From: Candidatus Gallipaludibacter merdavium
Lineage (GTDB): Bacteria > Bacteroidota > Bacteroidia > Bacteroidales > Paludibacteraceae
Direction: 5' to 3'
Assembly (NCBI GenBank): GCA_017694875.1
Contig: JADIMG010000097.1
Span: 1-64,000, forward strand
Length of the DNA: 64,000 nucleotides
Shown: one piece after another, positions 28,681-38,641 of the stretch
How positions within the stretch are numbered: position 1 is the stretch's first letter
Layout: each line of letters begins with the position of its first letter
Program-made: the position numbers and the translations under genes
The notes under the pieces: model-generated
What the model saw: only the letters and a program-made list of their open reading frames with translations
What the model was told of the DNA's origin: nothing
The model's database searches: none

Positions 28681-29862
28681 ATGAAAAAACTTATTCTTGC
28701 ACTTACATTGGCAAGTGTAGTTTCAAGCCAAGCCCAAAATTCGCCATATGTAGCGAAAGTATTGGATTTTTGTCCAGCTCCAGGACAATTCACTAACGTC
28801 TTACCCCAGTACGAAGAAGGAGATACGAAAAATGACATTATCGACAAAGTATCTGAATATTTAGTTGGACAAGAAAATGGCGGATTGCTTTCTCTTGGCG
28901 CATGGGGTGGCTATATTGTTGTTGGATTCGACCATACAATAATAAACAAAGTTGGCGAATATGATTTCAAGATATTGGGCAATGCATTCTATTCAACAGC
29001 AAATCCCAATCCTGACACTCCCAAAGGCGGCAGTTGTGAACCCGGCATTGTAATGGTTAGCTACGACGAAAACAAAAACGGACTAGCTGACGACGCATGG
29101 TATGAACTTGCTGGCAGTGAATATAAAAAACCAGAAACAAAACATAATTATGAAGTTGTATATTACAAACCAGATAAAAATAAAGTTGCAACACCTAATC
29201 CTAACAATCCATCTATAACAGACACCTCCTATATATATTGGAAAGACAATATAGGCAACGAAGGATATATTGAAAAAAACAGTTTTTACCAACAAGCATA
29301 TTATCCTGAATGGATTGAAAGCGACTCATTAGTTTTTAAAGGCACACGTCTAGCCAACAATGCCATTGACGAAAGTGGTCAAGGAAGTTACTATGTTCTA
29401 TATGCTTATGATTGGGGATATGCTGATAATCATCCCAATGATTCAGAACTGTCTTGTTTTAAAATCGATTGGGCAGTAGATTCTTTAGGAAATCCTGTCC
29501 ACCTACCAGGAATCGATTTCATCAAAATATACACAGGAGTGCTTCAGAGCAATGGATGGTTAGGTGAATGCTCTACCGAAGTATCTGGCATCATCGATTT
29601 GCATCCAGAAATAGCAATGGGAGATAATGAACATTTAACTGATTCATTCACGATATTCCAAGCAGAAAACGGAGATATTCATATCAACACTCAAGAATCT
29701 GGCAAAGCAATTTTATACAACATGTCTGGCATATGCTTGCAAGACTTTCATTTGCAAACAGGAAAGAACATCTTAAATCCTATCGTAAAACAGTCTGGCA
29801 TATATCTGCTAAAAATATATACAAACCTATACAGCAACTCATACAAAATCATTATCAAATAA
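28681..29862 (+). CDS. B12-locus surface protein with Por/T9SS-like C-terminus
   Basis: A 393-aa exported protein: signal peptide ending SSQAQN (about 1-19), a core with GGLLSLGAWGGYIVVGFDH and several Tyr/Trp-rich beta segments, then a C-terminal beta domain of about 75 aa (AILYNMSGICLQDF...GIYLLKI) of the Por secretion (T9SS type A) sorting kind. Similar proteins sit beside BtuB/BtuG in Bacteroidales B12 loci, so it is probably an auxiliary cobalamin or cobinamide capture protein, perhaps related to BtuH; this is inference. More AT-rich than btuB. Confidence 0.65.
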   Translation: MKKLILALTLASVVSSQAQNSPYVAKVLDFCPAPGQFTNVLPQYEEGDTKNDIIDKVSEYLVGQENGGLLSLGAWGGYIVVGFDHTIINKVGEYDFKILGNAFYSTANPNPDTPKGGSCEPGIVMVSYDENKNGLADDAWYELAGSEYKKPETKHNYEVVYYKPDKNKVATPNPNNPSITDTSYIYWKDNIGNEGYIEKNSFYQQAYYPEWIESDSLVFKGTRLANNAIDESGQGSYYVLYAYDWGYADNHPNDSELSCFKIDWAVDSLGNPVHLPGIDFIKIYTGVLQSNGWLGECSTEVSGIIDLHPEIAMGDNEHLTDSFTIFQAENGDIHINTQESGKAILYNMSGICLQDFHLQTGKNILNPIVKQSGIYLLKIYTNLYSNSYKIIIK

Positions 29863-29924
29863 ATCGACATAGAAAACAAACTAACTCTATTAAATAAATT
29901 ATCCATCAATTAAAACGTAAAGTT

Positions 29925-32183
29925 ATGAAAAAGAGTTTTACTCTATTTTTACTGCTTGCAATGGGTATTTTGTCTCATATTCAAGCACAAATTATGGTGC
30001 AAGGAATGCCATATTCAGGAAAAATACAAGCACCCAAAATCATTACTGCTAATCCAACCAATACAGGATTCACAATGGACGACATCAAATTTTGGGTTGG
30101 TGAAGGAGAAAACCAAGCTGCACTTATCATACAATGGAATGACGAACGTGAAGAAAACACCTATGTATGGGGGTATCGTTGGACTGGTGAAGCTACGGGG
30201 TATGATATGCTCGCAGCTATTGTTAAGGCAGACAAAAGACTTTACTATTTAACCCACAAAACCAATCTCGGCAACACTGTTGCAGGAATAGGTTTTGACT
30301 TAGATGGAGATGGTGACATTGCCTTAAAACTCAATAGGGAAGATGTTGCTGTCAACTCAGAAGGCTATGCAGTTACTACATCTTATAATTATGATGATTT
30401 CAGTGCTCGTGATGCTGATGATTTGTGGATGTCCGGCTGGTTTACAAATGGCTATTGGTCGTATTACGGCAACAACGACGGCACATTCCCTCCAAGCACA
30501 TATGCAACAGCTGGTGCCTCAAGCCGTAAACTACAAAACAACAGCGTTGACGGATGGTGGTTTGCTGCAGGTATGACTTGGGACCCTGCTACATGGAATA
30601 GCCTTGCTGCCATAGAAAAGCCATCTTTACCACGAACTTTTACGAACGGTTTTTTCATACAAAACGAAGACTGGTTTGGTCATGCACAAGGAAGCATCAA
30701 CTGGATCGATAATCAAACAACCCCTTACTATAACATAGACAACAAAGCTAACAATAATACAGAAATATTGGGCAACACATCACAATACGGCTGTATATAT
30801 GGCGACTATTATTATGCCGTTTCAAAGCAATCACCATGCCTTGTTATTATGGATGCACAAACTATGAAAGTAGTAAAATCATTTGAAAAAATAGGTAATG
30901 GTGACGGACGTTCCATCGTAGGAATTAACGAGAACAAATTATATATTGGAAGTACTGCCGGCATATATGTGCTAAACACAAAGGACCTCAGTCTGTCAAG
31001 TACTGCAATTGAAGGAACCACAGGCACTAGCCAATACAGTGGACAAATAGGTATCATGCAACGAGTAGGAAAATATGTCTTTGCGGCAAAACAAAGTACT
31101 GGCATATTAGTTATTGACCCAGAGACCGACACTGTCATTCAAACCATCGAGAATAGCAAGATATGTGGTTTAACAGTATCTCGTACTGGTACAGTATGGG
31201 CAATAGCCACCTCTGACATCATCCGCATTAATCCAATAAGTTTAGAACATGAAGCCATAACTTTACCCAATAGTATGGCAAGTGTATGGGGCTCGTGGAT
31301 GCCCGATAAAATCTGTGCTGACCCAGATGAAGACGCACTTTACTATGCATACGGAAGTAATTGGCCCAACAGTGAAAAGTTCTTAGGAAAACTCTTAATT
31401 GGAGAAGATGGTTCATTAACAGAAGACCCTGATTTTGCATTTACCATGCCTGCTGCTGTTGTTGAGAGTCAATATCAAATGCTTTATGGGATGCCTGGTA
31501 TTGATCCTCAATCTGGACATTTATTGATTACAACCACACAAAGTGGTTATGGTGCCAATTATTCTTATAACTGGTTACATTTCATTGACCGTTCTACAGG
31601 TACAGTTATCAAAACCATTACATTAACTAATGATGAAGGAGAGAATTACTATTGGTTCCCATCCATGCCTGTTTTCCCTGACAACCATACACCTGAGATT
31701 CATCTAGAAAACATACAACTAAGCGGAGTTGAAACTATTGCATTGACAGACATTATTGAAGACAAAGACAATCTATCTGCATTAGCTGTATGCGAAGCTA
31801 TTTCTGAAGATATCAACATTTTCACTATAGAAAATGACGGACTTCATCTGACCCTTAAACCTATTTCTGCAGGAACAGCTAATTTAATCATTCGTGTAAA
31901 CTCTAATGGTAAGATTGCAGAACAAAACATTCCTGTAAATGTAAGCGGTACTACAACTAATATAATAGAAACAAATACGATACAAGTATTTCCAAATCCA
32001 TTTACAGACCACATTATAATCAACCTGGCAGCCGACCAGGATGTTACAATATATGGTACCGACGGAAAGTTAGTCTTACAAGCCCATTTGCATACAGGAA
32101 AAAATCAAATTGAATTGGGTCATCTAGGAAAAGGTATTTACATATTAAAAGCAGGAAGCCAAACAGTTAAGTTAGTAAAATAG
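29925..32183 (+). CDS. Large B12-locus surface protein: N-terminal beta domain, DUF5074-like propeller, Por/T9SS-like tail
   Basis: A 752-aa exported protein: signal peptide (about 1-21, ending IQAQ), an N-terminal domain rich in Trp/Asp (about 25-260, GFDLDGDGDIALKLNRED), a propeller region (about 275-580) with repeats such as YIGSTAGIYVLNTKDLSL and FAAKQSTGILVIDPETDTVIQTI like BtuG, an Ig-like linker (about 590-670), and a C-terminal sorting-type domain starting VFPNPFTDHIIINL. It is last in the riboswitch operon and followed by a terminator. Binding of a corrinoid is a reasonable inference from context only. Confidence 0.65.
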   Translation: MKKSFTLFLLLAMGILSHIQAQIMVQGMPYSGKIQAPKIITANPTNTGFTMDDIKFWVGEGENQAALIIQWNDEREENTYVWGYRWTGEATGYDMLAAIVKADKRLYYLTHKTNLGNTVAGIGFDLDGDGDIALKLNREDVAVNSEGYAVTTSYNYDDFSARDADDLWMSGWFTNGYWSYYGNNDGTFPPSTYATAGASSRKLQNNSVDGWWFAAGMTWDPATWNSLAAIEKPSLPRTFTNGFFIQNEDWFGHAQGSINWIDNQTTPYYNIDNKANNNTEILGNTSQYGCIYGDYYYAVSKQSPCLVIMDAQTMKVVKSFEKIGNGDGRSIVGINENKLYIGSTAGIYVLNTKDLSLSSTAIEGTTGTSQYSGQIGIMQRVGKYVFAAKQSTGILVIDPETDTVIQTIENSKICGLTVSRTGTVWAIATSDIIRINPISLEHEAITLPNSMASVWGSWMPDKICADPDEDALYYAYGSNWPNSEKFLGKLLIGEDGSLTEDPDFAFTMPAAVVESQYQMLYGMPGIDPQSGHLLITTTQSGYGANYSYNWLHFIDRSTGTVIKTITLTNDEGENYYWFPSMPVFPDNHTPEIHLENIQLSGVETIALTDIIEDKDNLSALAVCEAISEDINIFTIENDGLHLTLKPISAGTANLIIRVNSNGKIAEQNIPVNVSGTTTNIIETNTIQVFPNPFTDHIIINLAADQDVTIYGTDGKLVLQAHLHTGKNQIELGHLGKGIYILKAGSQTVKLVK

Positions 32184-32245
32184 TACTTTCTTCTACAGCC
32201 CGACCCTTTCTGCCATAAACACAGTTGGGCTAAATGAAGCATTTC

Positions 32246-32282
32246 TTGCGGAAGTAGCGGTTTGATACTTCCGCAATTTTTA
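32246..32282 (+). terminator. Terminator of the B12-uptake operon
   Basis: An 11-bp perfect stem TTGCGGAAGTA (32246-32256) with TACTTCCGCAA (32266-32276) and TTTTT following; it also overlaps the end of the convergent permease gene. Confidence 0.85.
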
Positions 32283-33080
32283 TACAGCCAACTGCTTTTG
32301 AGAAAAACAGAATATACTCGTACAATAGAGTAACAAAGCAGCAAAAAGAAAAATAAAGACTTGCACAAAAGAGGCTTCAGTTGCTGCGATTGCACTATAA
32401 TCAAAAAGAGAATAGAAAGTCAGGTATTTCAAGAAAGTATAATCTGTAGCATCAGCTGCCATCTTTACAACATAAAAGAAAAGAGGAACACCTAATCCGA
32501 AAGCTAAAGAGGCTTGTGTTGTATCAGCACAAACTGAGGCCATGAAGGCTATGCCAGAAATAAAAGACATAAGAGCAAACAATGCCCAATTGAGCGCAAT
32601 AAAGGCACGGACATCCAACAGACCTGGAAATTTAATATTGGAATAGACAATTGCAAATAACGTAATACACAATAAGAGCATAAAAGTACTCAATAACAAA
32701 AACAGAGCCTGTGTAGCCACAATCCGTTTTCTTGAAATCGGCGCTGAAAGCAAAAAAGCCATCGAGCCCTTGTCAGTATGCTGAGCAACGAGCCGATTTG
32801 CACATATACAGGTATAAATCATCGGAATAATTATCATCAGCATTCCATACAGATATGAAGCCAAAAATGAGGTGAGCGAAACATTCGGTGTAATTGTGAA
32901 TCCAAATGCCTTCAACATTTCTGGTGACATTTTCATCGATGCCATAGCAATCAAATCCTCGTTGCCTGCAGGGTCATACATCGGAATAATGATAGAAAAA
33001 TAAAGCAACAAGACAGACAATATAATCAAAAACAATAACGCATTCTGCCGAATGTTATATGCAAACAGAAATTTATTCAT
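32280..33080 (-). CDS. ABC-2 type transporter permease
   Basis: A 266-aa membrane protein with about six transmembrane segments (first at 12-32, last at 240-258). It pairs with the ATPase encoded 13 bases upstream and should form an exporter. The motif MAFLLSAPISRKRIVATQ (about 105-122) is typical of ABC-2 permeases of the NatB/YhaP kind. Substrate unknown. Confidence 0.82.
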   Translation of the reverse strand: MNKFLFAYNIRQNALLFLIILSVLLLYFSIIIPMYDPAGNEDLIAMASMKMSPEMLKAFGFTITPNVSLTSFLASYLYGMLMIIIPMIYTCICANRLVAQHTDKGSMAFLLSAPISRKRIVATQALFLLLSTFMLLLCITLFAIVYSNIKFPGLLDVRAFIALNWALFALMSFISGIAFMASVCADTTQASLAFGLGVPLFFYVVKMAADATDYTFLKYLTFYSLFDYSAIAATEASFVQVFIFLFAALLLYCTSIFCFSQKQLAV

Positions 33081-33093
33081 GGTGGAGGTTATT

Positions 33094-33975
33094 TTATTGG
33101 TAATATTGCATGAAAAGCTCCTCCAAGGAAAGCTTATCCGATTGGAGATTGATTATTTTTTTATCCGGTAAGTCCTTCAGAAAATCATTGATATCACCAT
33201 CAACTGTCAATGTTAATTGCGCATCAGACTGTGAGACAACCCGATAGCTTGTATGGGAAATAAAATCAGTAGCTGCCAATGCATCAGAGAATGTCAGAGT
33301 AAATTGGTGCATTCTATTTCTTTTCAGCACATCAATATTATCAACCGCCATCATTTTACCGCTCTTGATAATGGCAATCCGGTCACATGTACGTTCCACC
33401 TCATCAAAATTATGCGAAGACAGCAAGAACGTTGCTCCACGCTGCTTTTCCTGCAAAATAAGTTCGTTAAAGCGATGTTGCATCAATGGATCCAATCCCG
33501 AAGTTGGTTCATCCAACACAAACAAATCCGGTCTATGCATAAAGGCCGCCACTATCGCAATTTTCTGCTTCATGCCTTTCGACATCCGTTTAAGTTTAAC
33601 CGAAGCATCCATATCAAACAAAGCAAGAAGTTGCTTACGATAGGAGAAATCTGAAAGCCCCCACAAATTTGCCATAAAATCGAGAAAGTCATTACCCGAC
33701 ATGGAAGGAAAGAAATTAATCTCAGCCGGCAGATAGCCTACATTTTTCATTATATGGTGCCGGTCCGAGAAAGCATCATATCCTGCCACCGACACCTTCC
33801 CTGCATCAGGAGAAATAAATCCCAAAATCATACGAATGGTAGTGGTTTTACCCGCACCATTCGGGCCTAAAAATCCAAAAGCCTCACCACGCATTATAGA
33901 AAATGAGGTATCAAACACCCCCTTATTTCTTCCATAATCCTTTGTTACAGAGTGTAGCTTAATCAGTTCTTCCAT
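33094..33975 (-). CDS. ABC transporter ATP-binding protein
   Basis: A 293-aa cytoplasmic ATPase. Walker A GPNGAGKTT (about 37-45), signature LKRMSKGMKQKIA, Walker B DLFVLDEPTSGLD and the H-loop SSHNFDE are all present. The start at 33975 (MEELIKLHSV) gives the normal N-terminus; a longer frame would run into uvrA. It lies 46 bases after uvrA and pairs with the ABC-2 permease. Confidence 0.92.
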   Translation of the reverse strand: MEELIKLHSVTKDYGRNKGVFDTSFSIMRGEAFGFLGPNGAGKTTTIRMILGFISPDAGKVSVAGYDAFSDRHHIMKNVGYLPAEINFFPSMSGNDFLDFMANLWGLSDFSYRKQLLALFDMDASVKLKRMSKGMKQKIAIVAAFMHRPDLFVLDEPTSGLDPLMQHRFNELILQEKQRGATFLLSSHNFDEVERTCDRIAIIKSGKMMAVDNIDVLKRNRMHQFTLTFSDALAATDFISHTSYRVVSQSDAQLTLTVDGDINDFLKDLPDKKIINLQSDKLSLEELFMQYYQ

Positions 33976-34021
33976 TTTAGTTTGCAATATTTGTGTTGTT
34001 GCTTTAACAAGGAAATCGATT

Positions 34022-36826
34022 CTATTTATGTATAAATCTACCCGTATAAGATTCAGCCACATTAGCCATCTTTTCAGGTACGCCCTCGTAGAGCACTCGT
34101 CCACCCTTCTCACCACCTTCGGGTCCAAGGTCAATGACATGGTCAGCCTGTCTGATAACATCCATGTTGTGTTCAATGATAATAACCGTGTGTCCTCTGG
34201 ATATCAATGCATTGAGCGCTTTTAAAAGCGTTTTGATATCATGAAAATGCAAGCCTGTGGTCGGTTCGTCAAAAATAAAGATAGTAGGCGACGATTTTTC
34301 GGCCGCTAAGAAAGATGCAAGCTTCACCCGCTGACTCTCACCACCTGAAAGTGTACTGCTCGACTGACCTAACTTGACATAGCCAATTCCGACCTCCTGC
34401 AAAGGCAAAAGACGTTTGACTATACGTTTCTCTATCGTTCCGTTTGTTTCAGAAAAGAATTCTATGGCTTGATTGACTGTCATTTCCAGCACATCATAAA
34501 TATTCTTGCCCCGATAAAGCACCTCCAAAGTATCTGACTTGAAACGTTTGCCATGGCAATGTTCACATTCCAATTCCAAGTCGGCCATAAACTGCATTTC
34601 CACCGTAACTGTACCTTCTCCCTGGCATTCTTCACAACGGCCACCAGGTGTATTAAATGAGAAATGTGCGGCAGTATAACCCATTTGCTTGGCCAACTGC
34701 TGTTCAGCAAACAGTTTTCTTATTTCATCGTAAGCCTTGATATAAGTAACAGGATTAGAGCGTGAAGAACGACCAATCGGATTCTGGTCCACCATCTCCA
34801 CATCAGTAATCAGATGTAGGCTTCCTTTCAAATCGGTAAAATCGCCCGTCCGTTCAGCCACACCGCCATAATATTTTTTCAATGCCGGATATAACACCTT
34901 ACGTACCAAGCTGGATTTTCCTGACCCGGAAACACCCGTTACCACTGTCATTACATTAAGCGGAAACTTGACATTAATGCCTTTCAGATTGTTTTCGGCC
35001 GCCCCGATAATCTCAATATAATTGTTCCACTTACGATGATGAAGAGGCAATTCTATCTTCTCCCTTCCTGTCAAATAAGCCAAAGTATGTGAGCGGGCAA
35101 TCTGTTCTTCCGTCACTTGAGGCAAATCCTTAAGTGCCATAGCCAATACCAGTTCGCCTCCCAAACGGCCGGCATCAGGACCGATATCGATAATATAGTC
35201 TGCCGCACGCATTATCTGTTCATCGTGTTCAACTACTACCACCGTATTGCCCAAATCACGTAATTGGTACAGCACTTTTATCAAACGTTCCGTATCGCGT
35301 GGATGTAGTCCAATGCTCGGTTCATCCAAAATATAAAGCGACCCCACCAAACTGCTACCCAATGAAGTGGCCAAATTGATACGTTGGCTTTCGCCACCCG
35401 ACAATGTATTGGACAAGCGGTTCAAGGTAAGGTAACTTAATCCTACATCCATCAGGAAGCCCAAACGGTTGGTAATTTCCGCCAGAAGGCGTTTGGCCAC
35501 TGTTGCTTCATTTTCCGGTAATTCGAGCGACATGAACCATTGATACAACTGGTCAACAGGCATCTGCACCAATTCTGTTATAGTACGTCCTTGTATTTTC
35601 ACATAAGAAGCTTCCTTTTTCAACCGCGTACCCTTACACTCAGGGCAAAGCGTTTTACCACGGTAGCGTGCCAACATTACACGGTACTGAATTTTTGCGT
35701 ATTGCTTCTCTTCGAGCATACGGAAAAATTCATTCAAACCATGGAAATAAGCATTACCTGTCCAAATAAGGTTTTTCTGCTCTTGCGTCAACTCAAAGAA
35801 AGGTTTATGAATGGGAAAATTGAATTTATCCGCATTCGCCATCAGCTCCTTATTCCACAAACTCATTTTCTCCCCTCTCCAACATGCAATAGCCTCTTCA
35901 TAAATCGAAAGATTCTTGTTGGGAACTACCAAATCGGGATCAATGCCGATCACACTGCCAAAGCCCTCACACACAGGACATGCTCCAATAGGGTTATTGA
36001 AATTGAACATGTGTTCAGAAGGTACTTCAAATTTTATCCCATCTGCTTCGAATCGGGTAGAAAAAGTCTTGTCGGATGTTGTACCGTCTTCATTAAACAC
36101 TCTTATAATGCAGACACCATTGCCTTCGTAGAGGGCCGTCTCCACCGAGTCCGTCAGACGGTTGGCGGTTGATTCCTCTCCATCAGCCACTACACGGTCA
36201 ACCAATATCTCCAATTTGTCATCAGCTGTCAACGTGCGTTTTCCATCCAGAAAATCCTCCATGCGCAACAATTCGCCATTGCAAGACAATCGGCTGAAAC
36301 TTTGTGCATACAACAGTTTCAATCTTTCCAATTGCGATTTACCTTCTTCCGGCAACAGCGGAAACAACAGCATCATCCTCGTACCAACCGGCAATGACAT
36401 TGCATAATCCACCACATCTTGAGGTTGATGGTGTTTCACCTCCACACCGGAGACTGGAGAAAAGGTGTGCCCTATTCTTGCAAAAAGTAATTTCAGATAA
36501 TCGTAGATTTCCGTGGAAGTCCCCACTGTAGAACGTGGATTGCGGGTAGATACCTTCTGTTCTATCGCAATTGCGGGAGGAATACCCTTGATAAAGTCCA
36601 CCTCCGGTTTTTGTATTCTTCCCAAAAACTGGCGGGCATAGGCAGAGAGACTCTCCACATAACGTCTTTGTCCTTCCGCATAAAGTGTATCAAATGCCAA
36701 ACTGGATTTACCGCTTCCAGAGAGCCCCGTAATAACAACAAATTGATTTCTTGGTATAGAAACTTCTATATTCTTGAGGTTGTGCACACGTGCACCTTTG
36801 ATATGAATTACCTTATCTTCAGCCAT
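34022..36826 (-). CDS. uvrA: Excinuclease ABC subunit A
   Basis: DNA damage recognition ATPase of nucleotide excision repair, 934 aa. Two ABC modules are visible: Walker A GLSGSGKS (34-41) and GVSGSGKS (about 635), signatures NTLSGGESQR and STLSGGESQR, and zinc-finger cysteines in CPVCEGFG and in CEECQGEGTV...CEHCHG. A TATCTTTG box lies 25 bases upstream. No Bacteroidetes-style second copy (UvrA2) features are seen. Confidence 0.97.
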   Translation of the reverse strand: MAEDKVIHIKGARVHNLKNIEVSIPRNQFVVITGLSGSGKSSLAFDTLYAEGQRRYVESLSAYARQFLGRIQKPEVDFIKGIPPAIAIEQKVSTRNPRSTVGTSTEIYDYLKLLFARIGHTFSPVSGVEVKHHQPQDVVDYAMSLPVGTRMMLLFPLLPEEGKSQLERLKLLYAQSFSRLSCNGELLRMEDFLDGKRTLTADDKLEILVDRVVADGEESTANRLTDSVETALYEGNGVCIIRVFNEDGTTSDKTFSTRFEADGIKFEVPSEHMFNFNNPIGACPVCEGFGSVIGIDPDLVVPNKNLSIYEEAIACWRGEKMSLWNKELMANADKFNFPIHKPFFELTQEQKNLIWTGNAYFHGLNEFFRMLEEKQYAKIQYRVMLARYRGKTLCPECKGTRLKKEASYVKIQGRTITELVQMPVDQLYQWFMSLELPENEATVAKRLLAEITNRLGFLMDVGLSYLTLNRLSNTLSGGESQRINLATSLGSSLVGSLYILDEPSIGLHPRDTERLIKVLYQLRDLGNTVVVVEHDEQIMRAADYIIDIGPDAGRLGGELVLAMALKDLPQVTEEQIARSHTLAYLTGREKIELPLHHRKWNNYIEIIGAAENNLKGINVKFPLNVMTVVTGVSGSGKSSLVRKVLYPALKKYYGGVAERTGDFTDLKGSLHLITDVEMVDQNPIGRSSRSNPVTYIKAYDEIRKLFAEQQLAKQMGYTAAHFSFNTPGGRCEECQGEGTVTVEMQFMADLELECEHCHGKRFKSDTLEVLYRGKNIYDVLEMTVNQAIEFFSETNGTIEKRIVKRLLPLQEVGIGYVKLGQSSSTLSGGESQRVKLASFLAAEKSSPTIFIFDEPTTGLHFHDIKTLLKALNALISRGHTVIIIEHNMDVIRQADHVIDLGPEGGEKGGRVLYEGVPEKMANVAESYTGRFIHK

Positions 36827-36850
36827 TTGAGCGTCCTAACAATTATGGGA

Positions 36851-36858
36851 CAAAGATA
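36851..36858 (-). promoter_or_regulatory. -7 promoter element of uvrA
   Basis: TATCTTTG on the minus strand, a perfect consensus match, just upstream of the uvrA start. Confidence 0.68.
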
Positions 36859-36914
36859 AGACATAACCGGCAGAACCACAAGAATATAAAAACAGTTTTG
36901 AAAAGTCTGTCCAT

Positions 36915-36960
36915 CAGAAAACAAAAAGGAACCGCTTCAATTCCAAGCAGTTCCTTTCAA
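36915..36960 (-). terminator. Terminator of serS
   Basis: AAAGGAAC (36925-36932) pairs with GTTCCTTT (36950-36957), with a further CGCTT/AAGC inner helix. The leftward RNA continues with a U-rich tract (TTTTTGTTTTC). Confidence 0.75.
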
Positions 36961-36980
36961 TATTTTTATGGAGGATCAGC

Positions 36981-38252
36981 CTAATCAATCATCTCAAAGC
37001 CCGTATATGGTACCAAGACCTTAGGAATACGGATACCTTCCGGTGTCTGATTGTTTTCCAGCAATGCTGCAACGATTCTTGGCAAAGCTAAAGCACTACC
37101 ATTTAAAGTGTGGCACAATTGAATTTTCTTATCCGCATTTCTATATCTACATTTCAAGCGGTTTGCCTGGTAGCTTTCAAAGTTGGACACAGAACTTACT
37201 TCCAGCCAACGTTTTTGTGCTTCTGAATAGACCTCAAAATCAAAACAGAGAGAGGCCGTAAAGCTTATATCACCACCACAGAGGCGCAATATACGGTAAG
37301 GCAATTCCAATTTTTGGAGCAAACCTTCCACGTGTGCCAACATTTCCTTATGCGACTCTTCAGAATGTTCAGGTTTGTCGATACGCACAATCTCTACCTT
37401 AGAAAACTCGTGCAAACGGTTCAAACCGCGTACATCCTTTCCATAAGAACCAGCCTCGCGGCGGAAACATTGTGTATATGCACAATTCTTGATTGGCAAA
37501 TCCTTTTCATCCAGAATCACATCACGATAAATATTCGTAACCGGTACTTCTGCTGTAGGAATGAGATAGAGGTCATCTTCGTTGCAGTGATACATCTGTC
37601 CCTCTTTGTCTGGCAATTGGCCCGTGCCATATCCTGAAGCCGGATTTACCACCGTAGGTGGCATGATTTCCATATATCCCGCCTTTCTTGCTTCGTCCAG
37701 GAAAAAGTTGATTAAAGCGCGTTGCAATCGTGCACCCTTACCTTTGTAAACCGGGAATCCTGCACCCGTGATTTTCACACCCAGGTCGAAATCAATCAAA
37801 TCATACTTTTTTGCCAATTCCCAATGAGGGAGAGCATCGGCAGGTAGTTGAGGAATATTATCCACAATCTTTTCCACCACATTGTCTTCTGCAGTTTTTC
37901 CTTCGGGTACAGAAGGATGGGGAACGTTAGGAACCTGCAGCAGGATATTTGTAATTTCCTGCTCTGCATTGGACATTGTTTCATTCAATTCCTTGATTTT
38001 TTCCTTCAGTTTTACAGTGCGCTCCTTTGCCGCCGCTGCCTCCTGCTGTTTGCCTTCCTTAAAGAGCAATCCGATTTCCTTGGAAAGTTTGTTCATTTCA
38101 GCCGCCAGCTCATCCTGTTCACGCTGGGCCGCTTTCCGTGCAGTGTCCAGTTCAATTACTTTAGTCAGAAGTTCACGCCCGTCAAAATGCTTTTTAGCCA
38201 AACGTGCAATAGCATCTTCTGTATTTTCGGTTATATACTTTAGAGTAAGCAT
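36981..38252 (-). CDS. serS: Serine--tRNA ligase
   Basis: Class II aminoacyl-tRNA synthetase, 423 aa. The N-terminal antiparallel coiled-coil arm (about 30-105, AELNK-type repeats with LKEKIKELNETMSNAEQEI) grips the tRNA-Ser variable arm. Motif 2 (YTQCFRREAGSYGKDVRGLNR) and motif 3 (NGSALALPRIVAALLENNQ) are intact. It lies 104 bases after rpmA, with a terminator in between, so probably has its own promoter. Confidence 0.96.
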   Translation of the reverse strand: MLTLKYITENTEDAIARLAKKHFDGRELLTKVIELDTARKAAQREQDELAAEMNKLSKEIGLLFKEGKQQEAAAAKERTVKLKEKIKELNETMSNAEQEITNILLQVPNVPHPSVPEGKTAEDNVVEKIVDNIPQLPADALPHWELAKKYDLIDFDLGVKITGAGFPVYKGKGARLQRALINFFLDEARKAGYMEIMPPTVVNPASGYGTGQLPDKEGQMYHCNEDDLYLIPTAEVPVTNIYRDVILDEKDLPIKNCAYTQCFRREAGSYGKDVRGLNRLHEFSKVEIVRIDKPEHSEESHKEMLAHVEGLLQKLELPYRILRLCGGDISFTASLCFDFEVYSEAQKRWLEVSSVSNFESYQANRLKCRYRNADKKIQLCHTLNGSALALPRIVAALLENNQTPEGIRIPKVLVPYTGFEMID

Positions 38253-38269
38253 CTTTGTAAAATTATGGT

Positions 38270-38330
38270 TTAAAAGGAAAATCTCCTGCCATTTACAAGG
38301 ATGTAAAACAACAGGAGATTTATGAAGTTT
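38270..38330 (-). terminator. Terminator of rplU-rpmA
   Basis: AAATCTCCTG (38279-38288) pairs with CAGGAGATTT (38312-38321). Reading leftward, U-rich sequence follows. It separates rpmA from serS. Confidence 0.75.
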
Positions 38331-38356
38331 AGCTTAGGCCTACTTTCGTGATAAGA

Positions 38357-38620
38357 TTAAGCTTCAGCAATAGGTCTTACAGAAACAAATGACTTGTTGT
38401 CTTTTCTTTTTCTGAATTCCACAATGCCATCAACAAGCGCAAACAAAGTATGGTCTTTACCGATACCAATGTTTTCACCCACATGATGCACTGTTCCACG
38501 TTGGCGAACGATAATATTTCCAGCTTTGGCATATTGTCCACCAAAAATCTTTACTCCGAGTCGCTTACTTTCTGATTCACGACCGTTCTTGGAGCTACCA
38601 ACACCTTTCTTATGTGCCAT
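38357..38620 (-). CDS. rpmA: 50S ribosomal protein L27
   Basis: An 87-aa protein whose N-terminus reaches the peptidyl transferase centre. It starts [24 protein letters not shown] with no cleavable leader as in Firmicutes. Partner of L21, 21 bases downstream of rplU. Confidence 0.97.
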   Translation of the reverse strand: MAHKKGVGSSKNGRESESKRLGVKIFGGQYAKAGNIIVRQRGTVHHVGENIGIGKDHTLFALVDGIVEFRKRKDNKSFVSVRPIAEA

Positions 38621-38641
38621 TTTCTTTTAATTTTAGGGGTT

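Noticed and set aside
33976-34176. N-terminal extension of the ABC ATPase overlapping uvrA
   Set aside because: The extra 67 residues are out-of-frame uvrA sequence; MEELIKLHS is the natural start.
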